Shown: positions 6,603 through 13,939, numbered from the stretch's first letter. The stretch is DNA of 24,259 nt from an uncultured Sphingomonadales bacterium (GCA_903828025.1 CAIKKO010000053.1:1-24259); one strand, 5' to 3'. Numbers and translations are program-made. Notes: generated by a model not told the origin, from the letters alone.

Positions 6603-6618
6603 CTCAAGACACCTTGAG
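6603..6618. promoter_or_regulatory. Dyad CTCAAGACACCTTGAG between divK and DUF3572
   Basis: Perfect 6-bp inverted arms CTCAAG and CTTGAG are separated by ACAC, in the short gap between divergent genes. It could be an operator or a small hairpin in the 5' leader of either transcript. No CtrA-type TTAA-N7-TTAA motif is seen here. Confidence 0.4.
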
Positions 6619-6654
6619 TGCGCCCTGCTCTATTGACCCCGGAAGGCCCTGACA

Positions 6655-6924
6655 ATCGCCCGTGCAACCGCCTCTCCGCATGATCCAGCCGCGCTTGCGC
6701 TGCAGGCGCTCGGCTGGGTGCTGGGCGACGCGCCGCGTGCCGAACGGTTCCTGTCGTTGACCGGGCTGACGCCGGAGGAGCTGCGCGCCGGGCTCGGCGA
6801 TCCGGCGGTGCTGGCGGCGGTGCTCGAATTTCTGTGCGGCCATGAGGCCGATCTGATCGCAGCGGCCGATGCGCTGGCCGTGGCGCCGGGCGATCTCGCT
6901 GCGGCCAAGGAGAACCTGAAGTGA
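6655..6924 (+). CDS. DUF3572 domain protein
   Basis: This small helical protein of about 89 residues matches the DUF3572 family: PAALALQALGWVLGD, then RFLSLTGLTPEELRAGL, DPAVLAAVLEFLCGHEADLI and a C-terminal ALAVAPGDLAAAK. The function is unknown. The start is a problem: no ATG, GTG or TTG is in frame between the stop at 6634 and the GTG at 6718, yet the family domain begins before 6718. A GGAAGG ribosome site (6641-6646) is eight bases before an ATC at 6655 and two before a CTG at 6649, so I place the start at 6655 with reserve. An automatic annotation would probably use 6718. The HAD phosphatase gene follows after 10 bases. Confidence 0.7.
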   Translation: MARATASPHDPAALALQALGWVLGDAPRAERFLSLTGLTPEELRAGLGDPAVLAAVLEFLCGHEADLIAAADALAVAPGDLAAAKENLK

Positions 6925-6934
6925 AGAAACTCAC

Positions 6935-7570
6935 ATGAAAAAGCCGCTGGTGATCAGCGATTGCGATGAAGTGCTGCTGCACATGGTCGCGCCCTACAAG
7001 GATTGGCTGGGCGAGCAGCATGGCATTGATTTCGTCATGGAAAACAGCGATTTCGGCAAGGCCATGCGCTATGCCGGGACCAGCGATCTGGTGCCCCCGG
7101 CGGAGATCTGGCGTCTGCTGTCGCTGTTCTTCGATACCGAGATGCACCGCCAGCCCGCGATTGTCGGCGCGGTCGAGGGCATCAACGCGCTCGCGCAGCA
7201 TGCCGACGTGGTGATCCTCACCAATCTCAACGACGACCGGCGCGAGGCGCGCGCGCGGCAGCTAGAGGCGGTTGGCATTACCGCGCGGGTTTTCACCAAC
7301 ACGGGCCCCAAAGGCCCCGCGCTCAAGGCGATTCTCGAAGAGTATCAACCCAGCCGCGCGGTGTTCATTGATGATCTGCCGCAGCACCATGGCTCGGCGA
7401 AAGAGATCGTGCCGCATATCAGCCGCCTGCACCTCTGCGGCGAACCCATGCTGGCGCCGTTCATCGAATGCGCGCATGAGCAGGGCCACGCCCACGCGCG
7501 GATCGACGAATGGGACCGCGCGCTGCCCTGGCTTCTGGACCGCATCCACGGAGTGAATGATGACGACTAG
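6935..7570 (+). CDS. HAD-superfamily hydrolase
   Basis: This 211-residue protein has the HAD motifs: nucleophile Asp9 and acid/base Asp11 in ISDCDEV (motif I), VILTNLND (motif II), the Lys of GPKGPALKAI (motif III) and AVFIDDLPQHH (motif IV). The 60-residue insert after motif I (DFGKAMRYAGTSDLV) is a helical C1 cap. The substrate is not evident. Its last bases overlap the start of the RidA gene. It heads a run of co-directional genes ending at 9932. Confidence 0.85.
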   Translation: MKKPLVISDCDEVLLHMVAPYKDWLGEQHGIDFVMENSDFGKAMRYAGTSDLVPPAEIWRLLSLFFDTEMHRQPAIVGAVEGINALAQHADVVILTNLNDDRREARARQLEAVGITARVFTNTGPKGPALKAILEEYQPSRAVFIDDLPQHHGSAKEIVPHISRLHLCGEPMLAPFIECAHEQGHAHARIDEWDRALPWLLDRIHGVNDDD

Positions 7571-8027
7571 TGCTTCCGCCAGGCTCGCCGAGCTTGGCCT
7601 TGTCCTCCCTGCCCCCGCTGCGCCGGTCGCGGCCTATGTCCCCACGGTCGAGGCAGGCGGGTTCCTCTATGTCTCGGGCCAGGTCTCGTTCGTGGACGGC
7701 GCGCTGATCAAGGGGCGGCTGGGCGAGGACGTGACGCTGGAGCAGGGCGTGATCGCCGCGCAGGGCTGCGGGCTGATGCTGCTGGCGCAGGCGCAAGCCG
7801 CGCTGGGTTCGCTCGACCGCGTGGCGCGGGTGGTCAAGCTCGGCGCGTTCATTGCCTCGGCAGACAGCTTCACCGATCAGCCCAAAGTTGCCAACGGCGC
7901 TTCGGAACTGATGGTCGCGGTGTTTGGCGAGGCCGGAAAGCATGCTCGCAGCGCGGTGGGCGTGCCGGTGCTGCCGCTGGGCTGCGCGGTGGAAATTGAT
8001 GCTGTATTTGCTGTCCATCCTGCTTGA
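7557..8027 (+). CDS. RidA family protein (YjgF/YER057c/UK114)
   Basis: This 156-residue protein is of the longer RidA-type subgroup. VPTVEAGGFLYVSGQVSFVDG is the N-terminal strand region, VVKLGAFIASADSFTDQPKV the core, and HARSAVGVPVLPLGCAVEIDAVF the conserved C-terminus with the Arg that binds substrate carboxylates. RidA proteins hydrolyse reactive enamine/imine intermediates and protect PLP enzymes, but this subgroup's substrate is less clear. The start overlaps the HAD stop by 14 bases and the next gene starts 29 bases before its stop. Confidence 0.88.
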   Translation: MMTTSASARLAELGLVLPAPAAPVAAYVPTVEAGGFLYVSGQVSFVDGALIKGRLGEDVTLEQGVIAAQGCGLMLLAQAQAALGSLDRVARVVKLGAFIASADSFTDQPKVANGASELMVAVFGEAGKHARSAVGVPVLPLGCAVEIDAVFAVHPA

Positions 8028-8805
8028 TCGCCTGTTCGCGCCCGCGCCGCTTCCGGCGCGCGTGGCGTGGCTGCATGGGGTGACCTATGCCCACCGGGGC
8101 CTGCATGGCGCAGGCCTGCCGGAAAACTCGCCCGCCGCGTTCGCCGCCGCGATTGCAGCGGGCTACGGCATCGAATGCGATATCCAGCGCAGCAGCGACG
8201 GGCAGGCGATGGTGTTCCACGATTGGGACCTCGACCGGCTGACCACCGAGACCGGCCCGCTGATCGAGCGCAGCGCCGCGCAGCTCGGCCAGATCCGCCT
8301 TGTCGGCGGGGAGGATACGATCCCCACCTTGCGCCAGCTGCTCGATCAAGTGGCGGGCCGCGTGCCGCTGCTGATCGAGATCAAGGCCCGCCCCTCCACC
8401 CGCATCCCCGCGATCTGCCTCGCGGTGCGCCGCCTGCTCGAAGGCTATCGCGGCCCCGTGGCGGTGATGAGCTTCGATCCGCGCATCTCCAGCTGGTTCG
8501 CGCGCTTTTCGCCCCATATCGTCCACGGACTGGTGATGAGCGAGGAAGGCAGCCGCACGCTGTTCGCGCGCACCCGCCGCCACCTCATGCTGTGGCGCGC
8601 CAAGCCTGATTTTCTGGCCTATGACGTGGCCGATTTGCCCAGCCGCTTTGCCGCCGCGCAGCGCCGCCGGGGCTTTCCGCTGCTCACCTGGACTGTCCGC
8701 TCGCCCGAACTGCTTGAACGCGCCGCGCGCCATGCCGATGCGCCGATTGCGGAAGCTGGCGGCATCACGCACCCTCCCGCTGCGGAGGAGGCCGGAGCCG
8801 CGTGA
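7999..8805 (+). CDS. Glycerophosphodiester phosphodiesterase
   Basis: This 268-residue GDPD-family TIM-barrel enzyme hydrolyses glycerophosphodiesters to glycerol-3-phosphate and an alcohol. Catalytic and metal ligands are visible: His32 in AHRGLHG, ENS (42-44), Glu59 and Asp61 in IECDIQ, His74 in VFHDWDL, and LLIEIKAR. A hydrophobic start (MLYLLSILLDRLF) may anchor it weakly to the membrane, as there is no clear cleavage site. The ATG at 7999 lies within the RidA gene, and the stop overlaps the GTG of the next gene. Confidence 0.9.
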   Translation: MLYLLSILLDRLFAPAPLPARVAWLHGVTYAHRGLHGAGLPENSPAAFAAAIAAGYGIECDIQRSSDGQAMVFHDWDLDRLTTETGPLIERSAAQLGQIRLVGGEDTIPTLRQLLDQVAGRVPLLIEIKARPSTRIPAICLAVRRLLEGYRGPVAVMSFDPRISSWFARFSPHIVHGLVMSEEGSRTLFARTRRHLMLWRAKPDFLAYDVADLPSRFAAAQRRRGFPLLTWTVRSPELLERAARHADAPIAEAGGITHPPAAEEAGAA

Positions 8806-9932
8806 GCATTACCGCGCGCGTCCATCACGCCGTCTCCGAAGTGGCCGCCGCCGACTGGGACCGGCTGGCCGGCACCGGCAATCCCTTCACCAGCCACGCT
8901 TTTCTCACCCTGCTCGAAGAGTCGGGCAGCGTTGGCGGGCGCAGCGGCTGGTCCCCCCTGCCACTGGTGATCGAGGATGATCACGGCACCCCCGCCGCCG
9001 CGCTCCCGGCCTATCTCAAGAACCACAGCCAGGGCGAATATGTATTCGATCACAGCTGGGCCGATGCCTGGCAGCGCGCGGGCGGCGACTATTATCCCAA
9101 GCTGCAGATCAGCGTGCCCTTCACCCCCGCCACCGGCCCGCGCCTGCTGACCGGCGACAACCCCCAGCTCGCGGTCCCGCTGCTGCGCGTGGCCGAGCAG
9201 CTCTGCGAGCAGAACGGCCTGTCCTCCGCGCACGCCACTTTCATCGAACCCGCGCAGCTGCCGCTGTTCGAGGAGGCGGGCTGGCTGCTGCGAACGGACA
9301 CGCAGTTTCACTGGACCAATGCGGGCTATGCCAGTTTCGACGAATTCCTGGGCCAGCTCTCCTCCGAAAAGCGCAAGAACTTGCGCAAGGAGCGCGCCAA
9401 GGCGCAGGACGGCGTCGAGATCCGCGCACTGACCGGCAAAGGCATCCTGCCCGAGCACTGGGACGCGTTCTGGGTGTTCTATCAGGATACCGGATCGCGC
9501 AAATGGGGCCGCCCGTACCTCACGCGCGAGGCGTTCACCCTGATGGGCGAGCGCATGGCGGACCGGATTCTGCTGGTCATGGCGTTCATTGGCGATCAGC
9601 CGGTGGCAGGCGCGCTCAATTTCATCGGCAGCGAGGCGCTCTATGGCCGCTACTGGGGCGCGGTGATCGACAAGCCGTTCCTGCACTTCGAGCTGTGCTA
9701 CTATCAGGCGATCGACGCCGCGATCGCGCTGGGGCTCAAGCGCGTGGAGGCGGGGGCGCAAGGCCAGCACAAACTGGCGCGCGGCTATGGCCCGGTGCCG
9801 ACCTGGTCAGCCCACTATATCACCGATCCGGGCTTCCGCCGCGCCATCGCCGATTTTCTGGAGCGCGAACGGCAAGGCGTGGCGCAGGAACAGCTCTGGC
9901 TGGGCGAGCGGACGCCATTCAGGAAGGGGTAG
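8802..9932 (+). CDS. GNAT/FemAB-like acyltransferase (DUF482, COG3146)
   Basis: This 376-residue protein belongs to the family annotated as 'peptidogalycan biosynthesis/recognition', a double-GNAT fold like FemAB. Family blocks are NPFTSHAFLTLLEESG near the N-terminus, GEYVFDHSWADAW, YYPKLQISVPFTPATGPRLL, SEKRKNLRKERAKAQ, HFELCYYQAIDAAI, and VEAGAQGQHKLARGY-P at the end. It probably transfers an acyl or aminoacyl group, but the substrate is not known. The GTG start overlaps the GDPD stop in GTGA, which implies coupling with a phospholipid-head-group enzyme. A link to the N-acylation step of sphingolipid synthesis is possible but untested. Confidence 0.85.
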   Translation: MSITARVHHAVSEVAAADWDRLAGTGNPFTSHAFLTLLEESGSVGGRSGWSPLPLVIEDDHGTPAAALPAYLKNHSQGEYVFDHSWADAWQRAGGDYYPKLQISVPFTPATGPRLLTGDNPQLAVPLLRVAEQLCEQNGLSSAHATFIEPAQLPLFEEAGWLLRTDTQFHWTNAGYASFDEFLGQLSSEKRKNLRKERAKAQDGVEIRALTGKGILPEHWDAFWVFYQDTGSRKWGRPYLTREAFTLMGERMADRILLVMAFIGDQPVAGALNFIGSEALYGRYWGAVIDKPFLHFELCYYQAIDAAIALGLKRVEAGAQGQHKLARGYGPVPTWSAHYITDPGFRRAIADFLERERQGVAQEQLWLGERTPFRKG

Positions 9933-9949
9933 CGGGCGCTCGGTGAGGC

Positions 9950-9991
9950 TTGCGATTGTCAAGAATATTCCTTATCTTGAGGACTTCTTGA
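9950..9991 (+). promoter_or_regulatory. Promoter and operator of the ParD/ParE module
   Basis: A -35-like TTGCGA (9950-9955) and a -10-like TATCTT (9973-9978) are exactly 17 bp apart. Overlaid are three copies of one half-site: TCAAGA at 9959-9964 (inverted), TCTTGA at 9975-9980 and TCTTGA at 9986-9991. The last two are 11 bp apart, about one helical turn. This is the usual layout for a ribbon-helix-helix antitoxin that represses its own operon. GGGAGG (9994-9999) is the ribosome site. Confidence 0.6.
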
Positions 9992-10004
9992 ATGGGAGGC
10001 TCGC

Positions 10005-10271
10005 TTGTCCAAGGAAATGACACTCAATGTCCGCGTCAGCGGCGTTTTGGGAGATTTCGTGGCAGCCAACGTGGCCGATTCCGGTGCCTATGAAAATGTC
10101 AGCGAATACATTCGCCACCTGATCCGCCGCGACATGGAGCGTGCAGAGCAGGAACAGGTTGATCGTTTGAAGGCAGAACTCGCGCTGGCGTTTGCAGCCC
10201 CGGATTCGAGCTATGTGGCACTGACGGCAGATGAGGTGATTGCCCGAAATCGGGGCTGCCTCCCGGCGTGA
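10005..10271 (+). CDS. ParD-like ribbon-helix-helix antitoxin
   Basis: This 88-residue protein has the RHH domain strand MTLNVRVSG, helix VLGDFVAANVAD and helix NVSEYIRHLIRRDMERAEQE. A toxin-binding tail follows with DSSYVALTADEVIARN. I place the start at the TTG at 10005, five bases after GGGAGG; the internal ATG at 10017 is 17 bases from it and less likely. The stop overlaps the toxin's GTG. The operator half-sites upstream fit autoregulation. Confidence 0.88.
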   Translation: MSKEMTLNVRVSGVLGDFVAANVADSGAYENVSEYIRHLIRRDMERAEQEQVDRLKAELALAFAAPDSSYVALTADEVIARNRGCLPA

Positions 10272-10579
10272 CCGGTTACCGCATCCAGCAGGTCGCAGCC
10301 GATAGGCTGGACGAAATCTATGTCTACACACGCGATCGGTGGGGTGAAGAACAGGCTGACCGCTACATTCGCAGCCTGTTTGCGCGGTTCAACGGTATCG
10401 CGGCGCGGACATTCCCTTGGCGCGCAATTCCGGCAGAGTTTGGCGTCCGCGGCTTTGTCTGTCGCCACGAGAGCCATTTCATCTACTGGAAGCTGCTTGA
10501 GGACGGCACGGTCGGTATTGTTACCGTGCTGCATGCGCGCATGCACCAGATCGCTCGATACCGCGAAGACTTTACGTAG
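10268..10579 (+). CDS. ParE-family toxin
   Basis: This 103-residue ParE toxin shows AADRLDEIYVYTRDRWGEEQADRYI as the N-terminal helical hairpin and HESHFIYWKL with VGIVTVLHARMHQIARYREDF as the C-terminal strands and tail. It starts at a GTG overlapping the antitoxin stop (GTGA). ParE toxins usually inhibit DNA gyrase. It differs from the ParE-like toxin at 5585-5896, so the window holds two unrelated pairs. Confidence 0.9.
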   Translation: MTGYRIQQVAADRLDEIYVYTRDRWGEEQADRYIRSLFARFNGIAARTFPWRAIPAEFGVRGFVCRHESHFIYWKLLEDGTVGIVTVLHARMHQIARYREDFT

Positions 10580-10586
10580 GGCGACC

Positions 10587-10946
10587 TCAAGCCGCGCGGA
10601 TATCAGGCCTGGTGCTGCGCAGCCATTCGCGGGCGCGGCGCTGGGCTTCGGCGATTTCGCGCGCGGTCATGTCGTCCGATACTTCGGCGCGGCACAGCGC
10701 GGCTTCCTCGTGTCCGCCCACGGCGGCAAGGTTGAACCACTTGTGCGCCTCGATCAGATCGCATGGCGCGCCGTGGCTGCCGGTCGAATAGGCGACGCCC
10801 AGATCGAACAGCGCATCGTTGTCACCGGCGGCGGCGGCGGCGAGGCAGGCCGCAACCAGCGTGTCGGTGGCGGCGCTATCGGCGCCGGATTCGATTTGCG
10901 CGGTGTCCTCATGGCCCGCCACCAGCTTGATCCATGTCTGTGCCAT
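10587..10946 (-). CDS. Sel1-repeat protein
   Basis: This 119-residue protein has one clear Sel1-like repeat region, GDNDALFDLGVAYSTGSHG followed by CDLIEAHKWFNLAAVGGHEEAA. Such repeats mediate protein-protein contacts. No signal peptide is visible when the start is the ATG at 10946 (MAQTWIKLVAGHED), which follows an AGGG ribosome site; the longer in-frame start is less likely. It converges on the ParE toxin, with seven bases between the stops. Confidence 0.8.
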   Translation of the reverse strand: MAQTWIKLVAGHEDTAQIESGADSAATDTLVAACLAAAAAGDNDALFDLGVAYSTGSHGAPCDLIEAHKWFNLAAVGGHEEAALCRAEVSDDMTAREIAEAQRRAREWLRSTRPDIRAA

Positions 10947-11117
10947 TACCCTGAACCCCTGTTCCGGCGGGCCGCTTGGTGCGTTGCCGGGCAAGCACAA
11001 AGTCACCAATCTTGGTCAACAAATAGTTAACGCGCGAAAAAAGGCTCTTGGCGTGGCGGCGCGCCCTTTGCCCTTGCCGCATCCCTGACCCCGTCGGGCA
11101 GAGCGGCGAGGAATTGC

Positions 11118-11146
11118 TTGTGCCGATTCTGCACCTTGCCTATAGG
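11118..11146 (+). promoter_or_regulatory. Predicted promoter of dksA
   Basis: TTGTGC (11118-11123) and TATAGG (11141-11146) are separated by 17 bp, about 85 bases upstream of the dksA ATG. The hexamers match three and four of six consensus bases. The rest of the 283-base gap from 10947 shows no ORF or repeat; an A-rich stretch (GCGCGAAAAAAGG, 11032-11044) is its only other feature. Confidence 0.35.
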
Positions 11147-11229
11147 CGCGGCCAACCGTGAGCGAGGGCTCGGCCGCAAGGCCGGTCGTGGCGCCTGGTG
11201 GTCGAAAAAGCAGCAGCTTGGAGGGCCGG

Positions 11230-11688
11230 ATGGCTGGGGTTTTGAGTGACGAAATCGACGTTCTGTCCAAGGCCCGCCGGGCTATGCCTGCGGATTACGT
11301 TCCATCTGACGACGAAGCCTACATGAACGAAGCGCAGCAGGATTATTTCCGCCGCCTGCTGCTCGAGTGGAAGAAGTCTATCCTGTCCGCGTCCGCCGGC
11401 ACGCTTTCGGCGCTGCAGGACGGCCCGATCCGCGAACCCGATCTTAACGACCGCGCCTCGAGCGAGACCGAATGGGGCATCGAACTGCGCACGCGCGATC
11501 GGCAGCGCAAGCTGATTGCCAAGATCGATTCCGCGATGCGCCGGATTGATGAAGGCGAATATGGTTACTGTGAAGTCACGGGTGAACCAATCGGTCTGGG
11601 CCGGTTGATCGCCCGCCCGATCGCCACGATGACGGTCGAGGCGCAGGAAGCCCACGAACGCCGCGAGAAAATCTCCCGCGATATGTGA
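11230..11688 (+). CDS. dksA: RNA polymerase-binding transcription factor DksA
   Basis: This 152-residue DksA binds the RNA polymerase secondary channel and, with ppGpp, adjusts initiation at stringent-response promoters. The coiled-coil arms run from about residue 28 to 115 (YMNEAQQDYFRRLLLEWK, then RQRKLIAKIDSAMRRIDEGEYGYC). The globular end reads CEVTGEPIGLGRLIARPIA and TVEAQEAHERRE: of the four zinc-finger cysteines of E. coli DksA only the first remains, as is normal for alphaproteobacterial forms. I chose the ATG at 11230, four bases after GGAGGG; an in-frame GTG at 11158 would add 24 poorly conserved residues. Confidence 0.93.
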   Translation: MAGVLSDEIDVLSKARRAMPADYVPSDDEAYMNEAQQDYFRRLLLEWKKSILSASAGTLSALQDGPIREPDLNDRASSETEWGIELRTRDRQRKLIAKIDSAMRRIDEGEYGYCEVTGEPIGLGRLIARPIATMTVEAQEAHERREKISRDM

Positions 11689-11689
11689 T

Positions 11690-11718
11690 CCTGCGGCGCG
11701 GCAATACTTTGCCGCAGG
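11690..11718 (+). terminator. Possible terminator hairpin after dksA
   Basis: Directly after the dksA stop, CCTGCGGC (11690-11697) can pair with GCCGCAGG (11711-11718). An inner alternative, GCGGCAA/TTGCCGC with a TACT loop (11698-11715), is also perfect. No T-tract follows, so it may instead be a 3' stabilising hairpin. The two pairings exclude each other. Confidence 0.4.
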
Positions 11719-11897
11719 CCTGTCCCGGTCCGGTACACATCGTGCAAAGTGCGGTTAACGGCCTGCCGGTTTAAGATTTTGTTTGCCAAGCCCGGTTAGC
11801 AAATCCCCAGAAAGTTTTGAGACTTGCAGTCTTGGGACGTTCAGGCGTTCGGCCGTTCCGGGTGCTCCGGTTCGGTTTTGGGAGCTTTCTTTGGCAG

Positions 11898-12281
11898 ATG
11901 AGACGGAACCGGGGCGTGACAGAACTCGATCATCGGCAAGTGGGGCGTGACAGCCTGTTCCTCATGGCAGACTTGCGTCTGGCCGGGGCAGACGACGAGC
12001 ACCGTGTAAAAGTGCGTAATCTTTCGGGCGGCGGCATGATGGCCGAAGGGCACGTCAAGGTGACGCGCGGTGCCAAGCTTGATATCAATTTGCGCAACAT
12101 CGGCTGGGTCGAAGGCGTGGTCGCCTGGATTCAGGAGAACCGCTTCGGCATCGCTTTCATGGAAGAAATTGATCCCAAAGTGGCGCGCGAGCCGGTCACC
12201 AATCCCAATGCCGAAGGCACACCGCGCTTTGTCAAACCCGTGCTGTCTATCGCCGATCCCAAGCGCCTGCGCAAAATCTGA
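11898..12281 (+). CDS. PilZ-domain protein (predicted c-di-GMP receptor)
   Basis: This 127-residue protein consists of a single PilZ domain. The c-di-GMP signature is complete: RxxxR as RQVGR (residues 13-17) and NxSxxG as NLSGGG (41-46). Strands MAEGHVKV, VEGVVAWIQENRFGIAFMEEIDP follow. No output domain is fused, so it probably acts on a partner protein. The start is uncertain: ATG at 11898 has GGGAG 13 bases upstream; TTG at 11817 and GTG at 11913 are alternatives. The 209 bases upstream hold the hairpin after dksA and no other gene. Confidence 0.82.
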   Translation: MRRNRGVTELDHRQVGRDSLFLMADLRLAGADDEHRVKVRNLSGGGMMAEGHVKVTRGAKLDINLRNIGWVEGVVAWIQENRFGIAFMEEIDPKVAREPVTNPNAEGTPRFVKPVLSIADPKRLRKI

Positions 12282-12394
12282 CCCCGAAAGCCCGGTTGCC
12301 GGACAAACGGTTACGGGAAATCAGGCAATTATCACCGTGCTTGCGCACACGCAGCGCTGACCCGCCGCACGGCTCGTGCTAGCCTTGCGCCGCT

Positions 12395-13888
12395 ATGATG
12401 CGAGGCTCCCGTCTTTCCCTGGCTGCGGCCGCAGCCCTTGTCGGCGTGGTGGCGCTGGTGCTGGCCGCTTCGGCCTGCAGCCGCCGCGGGCACGGTCCGC
12501 TGGCGATTGCCCTGATCGGTGATCGCACGGCGCTGCAGGCCAGCGGGCCGCGCCTTTCGCCGGCCGCCCGCACGCTCAGGGCCGCGACGGTCGAGGGGCT
12601 GGTCGCCTTCGATGCCGAGGGCCGAATCGTTCCCGCCATTGCCGACCGCTGGATCATCACCGACGATGGCCAGAGCTACATCTTCCGCCTGCGCGACGGC
12701 ACTTGGCCGGGCGGCGCGCGGATCACATCCGAAACCGCCGCCGAAGCGCTGCGCAAGGCGCTGGCCGCGCTGAAAAACACCGCGCTCGGGCTCGATCTGG
12801 CACCGATCGAACAAGTTCGGGTCATGGCCGACCGGGTGATCGAGATCGACCTTGCCGCGCCGATGCCCGATCTGCTCACGCTGCTCGCCCAGCCCGAACT
12901 GGGGCTGCCCTATGCCCGCCGGGGGTCTGGCCCCATGGCAGTGGGGCGCAAGGGCAACGCGGCGATCCTCTCGCTGATTCCGCCCGAAAAGCGCGGCCTC
13001 GCGCCGCAGGACGGCTTCGCCCGCACCGTGCGCAATCTGGTGGTCGATTTCGCCGCCCCCGCCGCAGCTGTGCAGCGCTTCAACGACGGGAACGCCGATC
13101 TCGTCCTTGGCGGCCGGCTTGATTCGCTGCCGCTGGCTGAAGCCACCACGCTCTCGCGCGGCAATATCCAGCTCGATCCGGTCATCGGCATGTTCGGCCT
13201 GCTGGTCGAAAGCGAGGACGGCTTCCTTGCCGATTCGCCGAACCGTGAGGCGCTGGCGCTGGCCATCGACCGGGATGCGCTGATCGCCGCATTCAACATC
13301 GGCGGCTGGCAACCCACCACCCGCGTGGTCGCCGCCGGGGTCGAGGATGATGCCGGCACGGTGGGCGAGCGCTGGGTCGGCGTGGCGATGGAGCAGCGAC
13401 GCACGCTCGCCGCAGAACGAGTCGCCAAGTACAAGCTTGGCGGCAAGCCCGCGCCGGTGCTGCGCATCGCCGCGCCCGATGGCCCGGGCTCGCGCCTCGT
13501 GCTCGACCGGCTCACGAACGATTTCGACGCGATCGGCGTGGTTGTGGTGCATGTGGCTGAGGATAAGCCCGCCGATCTCCGGCTGGTCGATGCCACCGCG
13601 CGCTATGGCCGCGCTGCATGGTTCCTCAATCAGCTGGCCTGCGCGGTGCACAAACCGGCCTGCAATGCAGCGGGGGATGCGCTGCTGGCGCAGGCCCGCG
13701 CAGCCAAAGACTTGCGCGAACGCGCGCGTCTGCTGGGCGAAGCGGAGGCGGAGATCACCGCTGCCAACGCCTTCCTGCCCATCGCCCGCCCGCTGCGCTG
13801 GTCGCTGGTGCGCAGCGGCGTGACCGGGTTTGCCCCCAACCCCTGGGGCTGGCACCCGCTGCCGCCGCTGGCGGTGATCCCGAAGTAG
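12395..13888 (+). CDS. Solute-binding lipoprotein of the SBP_bac_5 (oligopeptide/nickel) family
   Basis: This 497-residue protein has a signal sequence with lipobox LAASA|C at Cys28, so it should be lipid-anchored in the periplasm. The family 5 pattern follows: TLRAATVEGLVAFDAEGRIVPAIADRW, SYIFRLRDGTWPGGARITSE, a QFDAGNADLV-like FNDGNADLVLGG, and PNREALALAIDRDALI. Such proteins bind peptides, nickel or sugars and hand them to ABC permeases. No permease or ATPase gene is nearby, so it is an orphan and its ligand cannot be named. The SBP_bac_5 match is moderate and the protein could be a non-transport derivative. It starts at ATGATG (12395). Confidence 0.82.
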   Translation: MMRGSRLSLAAAAALVGVVALVLAASACSRRGHGPLAIALIGDRTALQASGPRLSPAARTLRAATVEGLVAFDAEGRIVPAIADRWIITDDGQSYIFRLRDGTWPGGARITSETAAEALRKALAALKNTALGLDLAPIEQVRVMADRVIEIDLAAPMPDLLTLLAQPELGLPYARRGSGPMAVGRKGNAAILSLIPPEKRGLAPQDGFARTVRNLVVDFAAPAAAVQRFNDGNADLVLGGRLDSLPLAEATTLSRGNIQLDPVIGMFGLLVESEDGFLADSPNREALALAIDRDALIAAFNIGGWQPTTRVVAAGVEDDAGTVGERWVGVAMEQRRTLAAERVAKYKLGGKPAPVLRIAAPDGPGSRLVLDRLTNDFDAIGVVVVHVAEDKPADLRLVDATARYGRAAWFLNQLACAVHKPACNAAGDALLAQARAAKDLRERARLLGEAEAEITAANAFLPIARPLRWSLVRSGVTGFAPNPWGWHPLPPLAVIPK

Positions 13889-13900
13889 CGGGACCAAGCG

Positions 13901-13939
13901 CTCAAACGTCGATTTTAAAAGTCGATCTCAAAAGTCGAT
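13901..13939. repeat. Three tandem 13-bp units over the 3' end of the SDHAF4-like gene
   Basis: On the minus strand three 13-bp units follow one another: ATCGACTTTTGAG, ATCGACTTTTAAA and ATCGACGTTTGAG. The first (13939-13927) encodes the last codons Ile-Asp-Phe and the stop of the SDHAF4-like gene; the other two lie just after the stop. The pattern suggests replication slippage that copied the C-terminal codons. Confidence 0.8.

Noticed and set aside
12332..13897. Minus-strand open frame of 521 codons opposite the solute-binding lipoprotein
   Set aside because: It mirrors the real gene's codons; the plus strand has the signal peptide, lipobox and family motifs.
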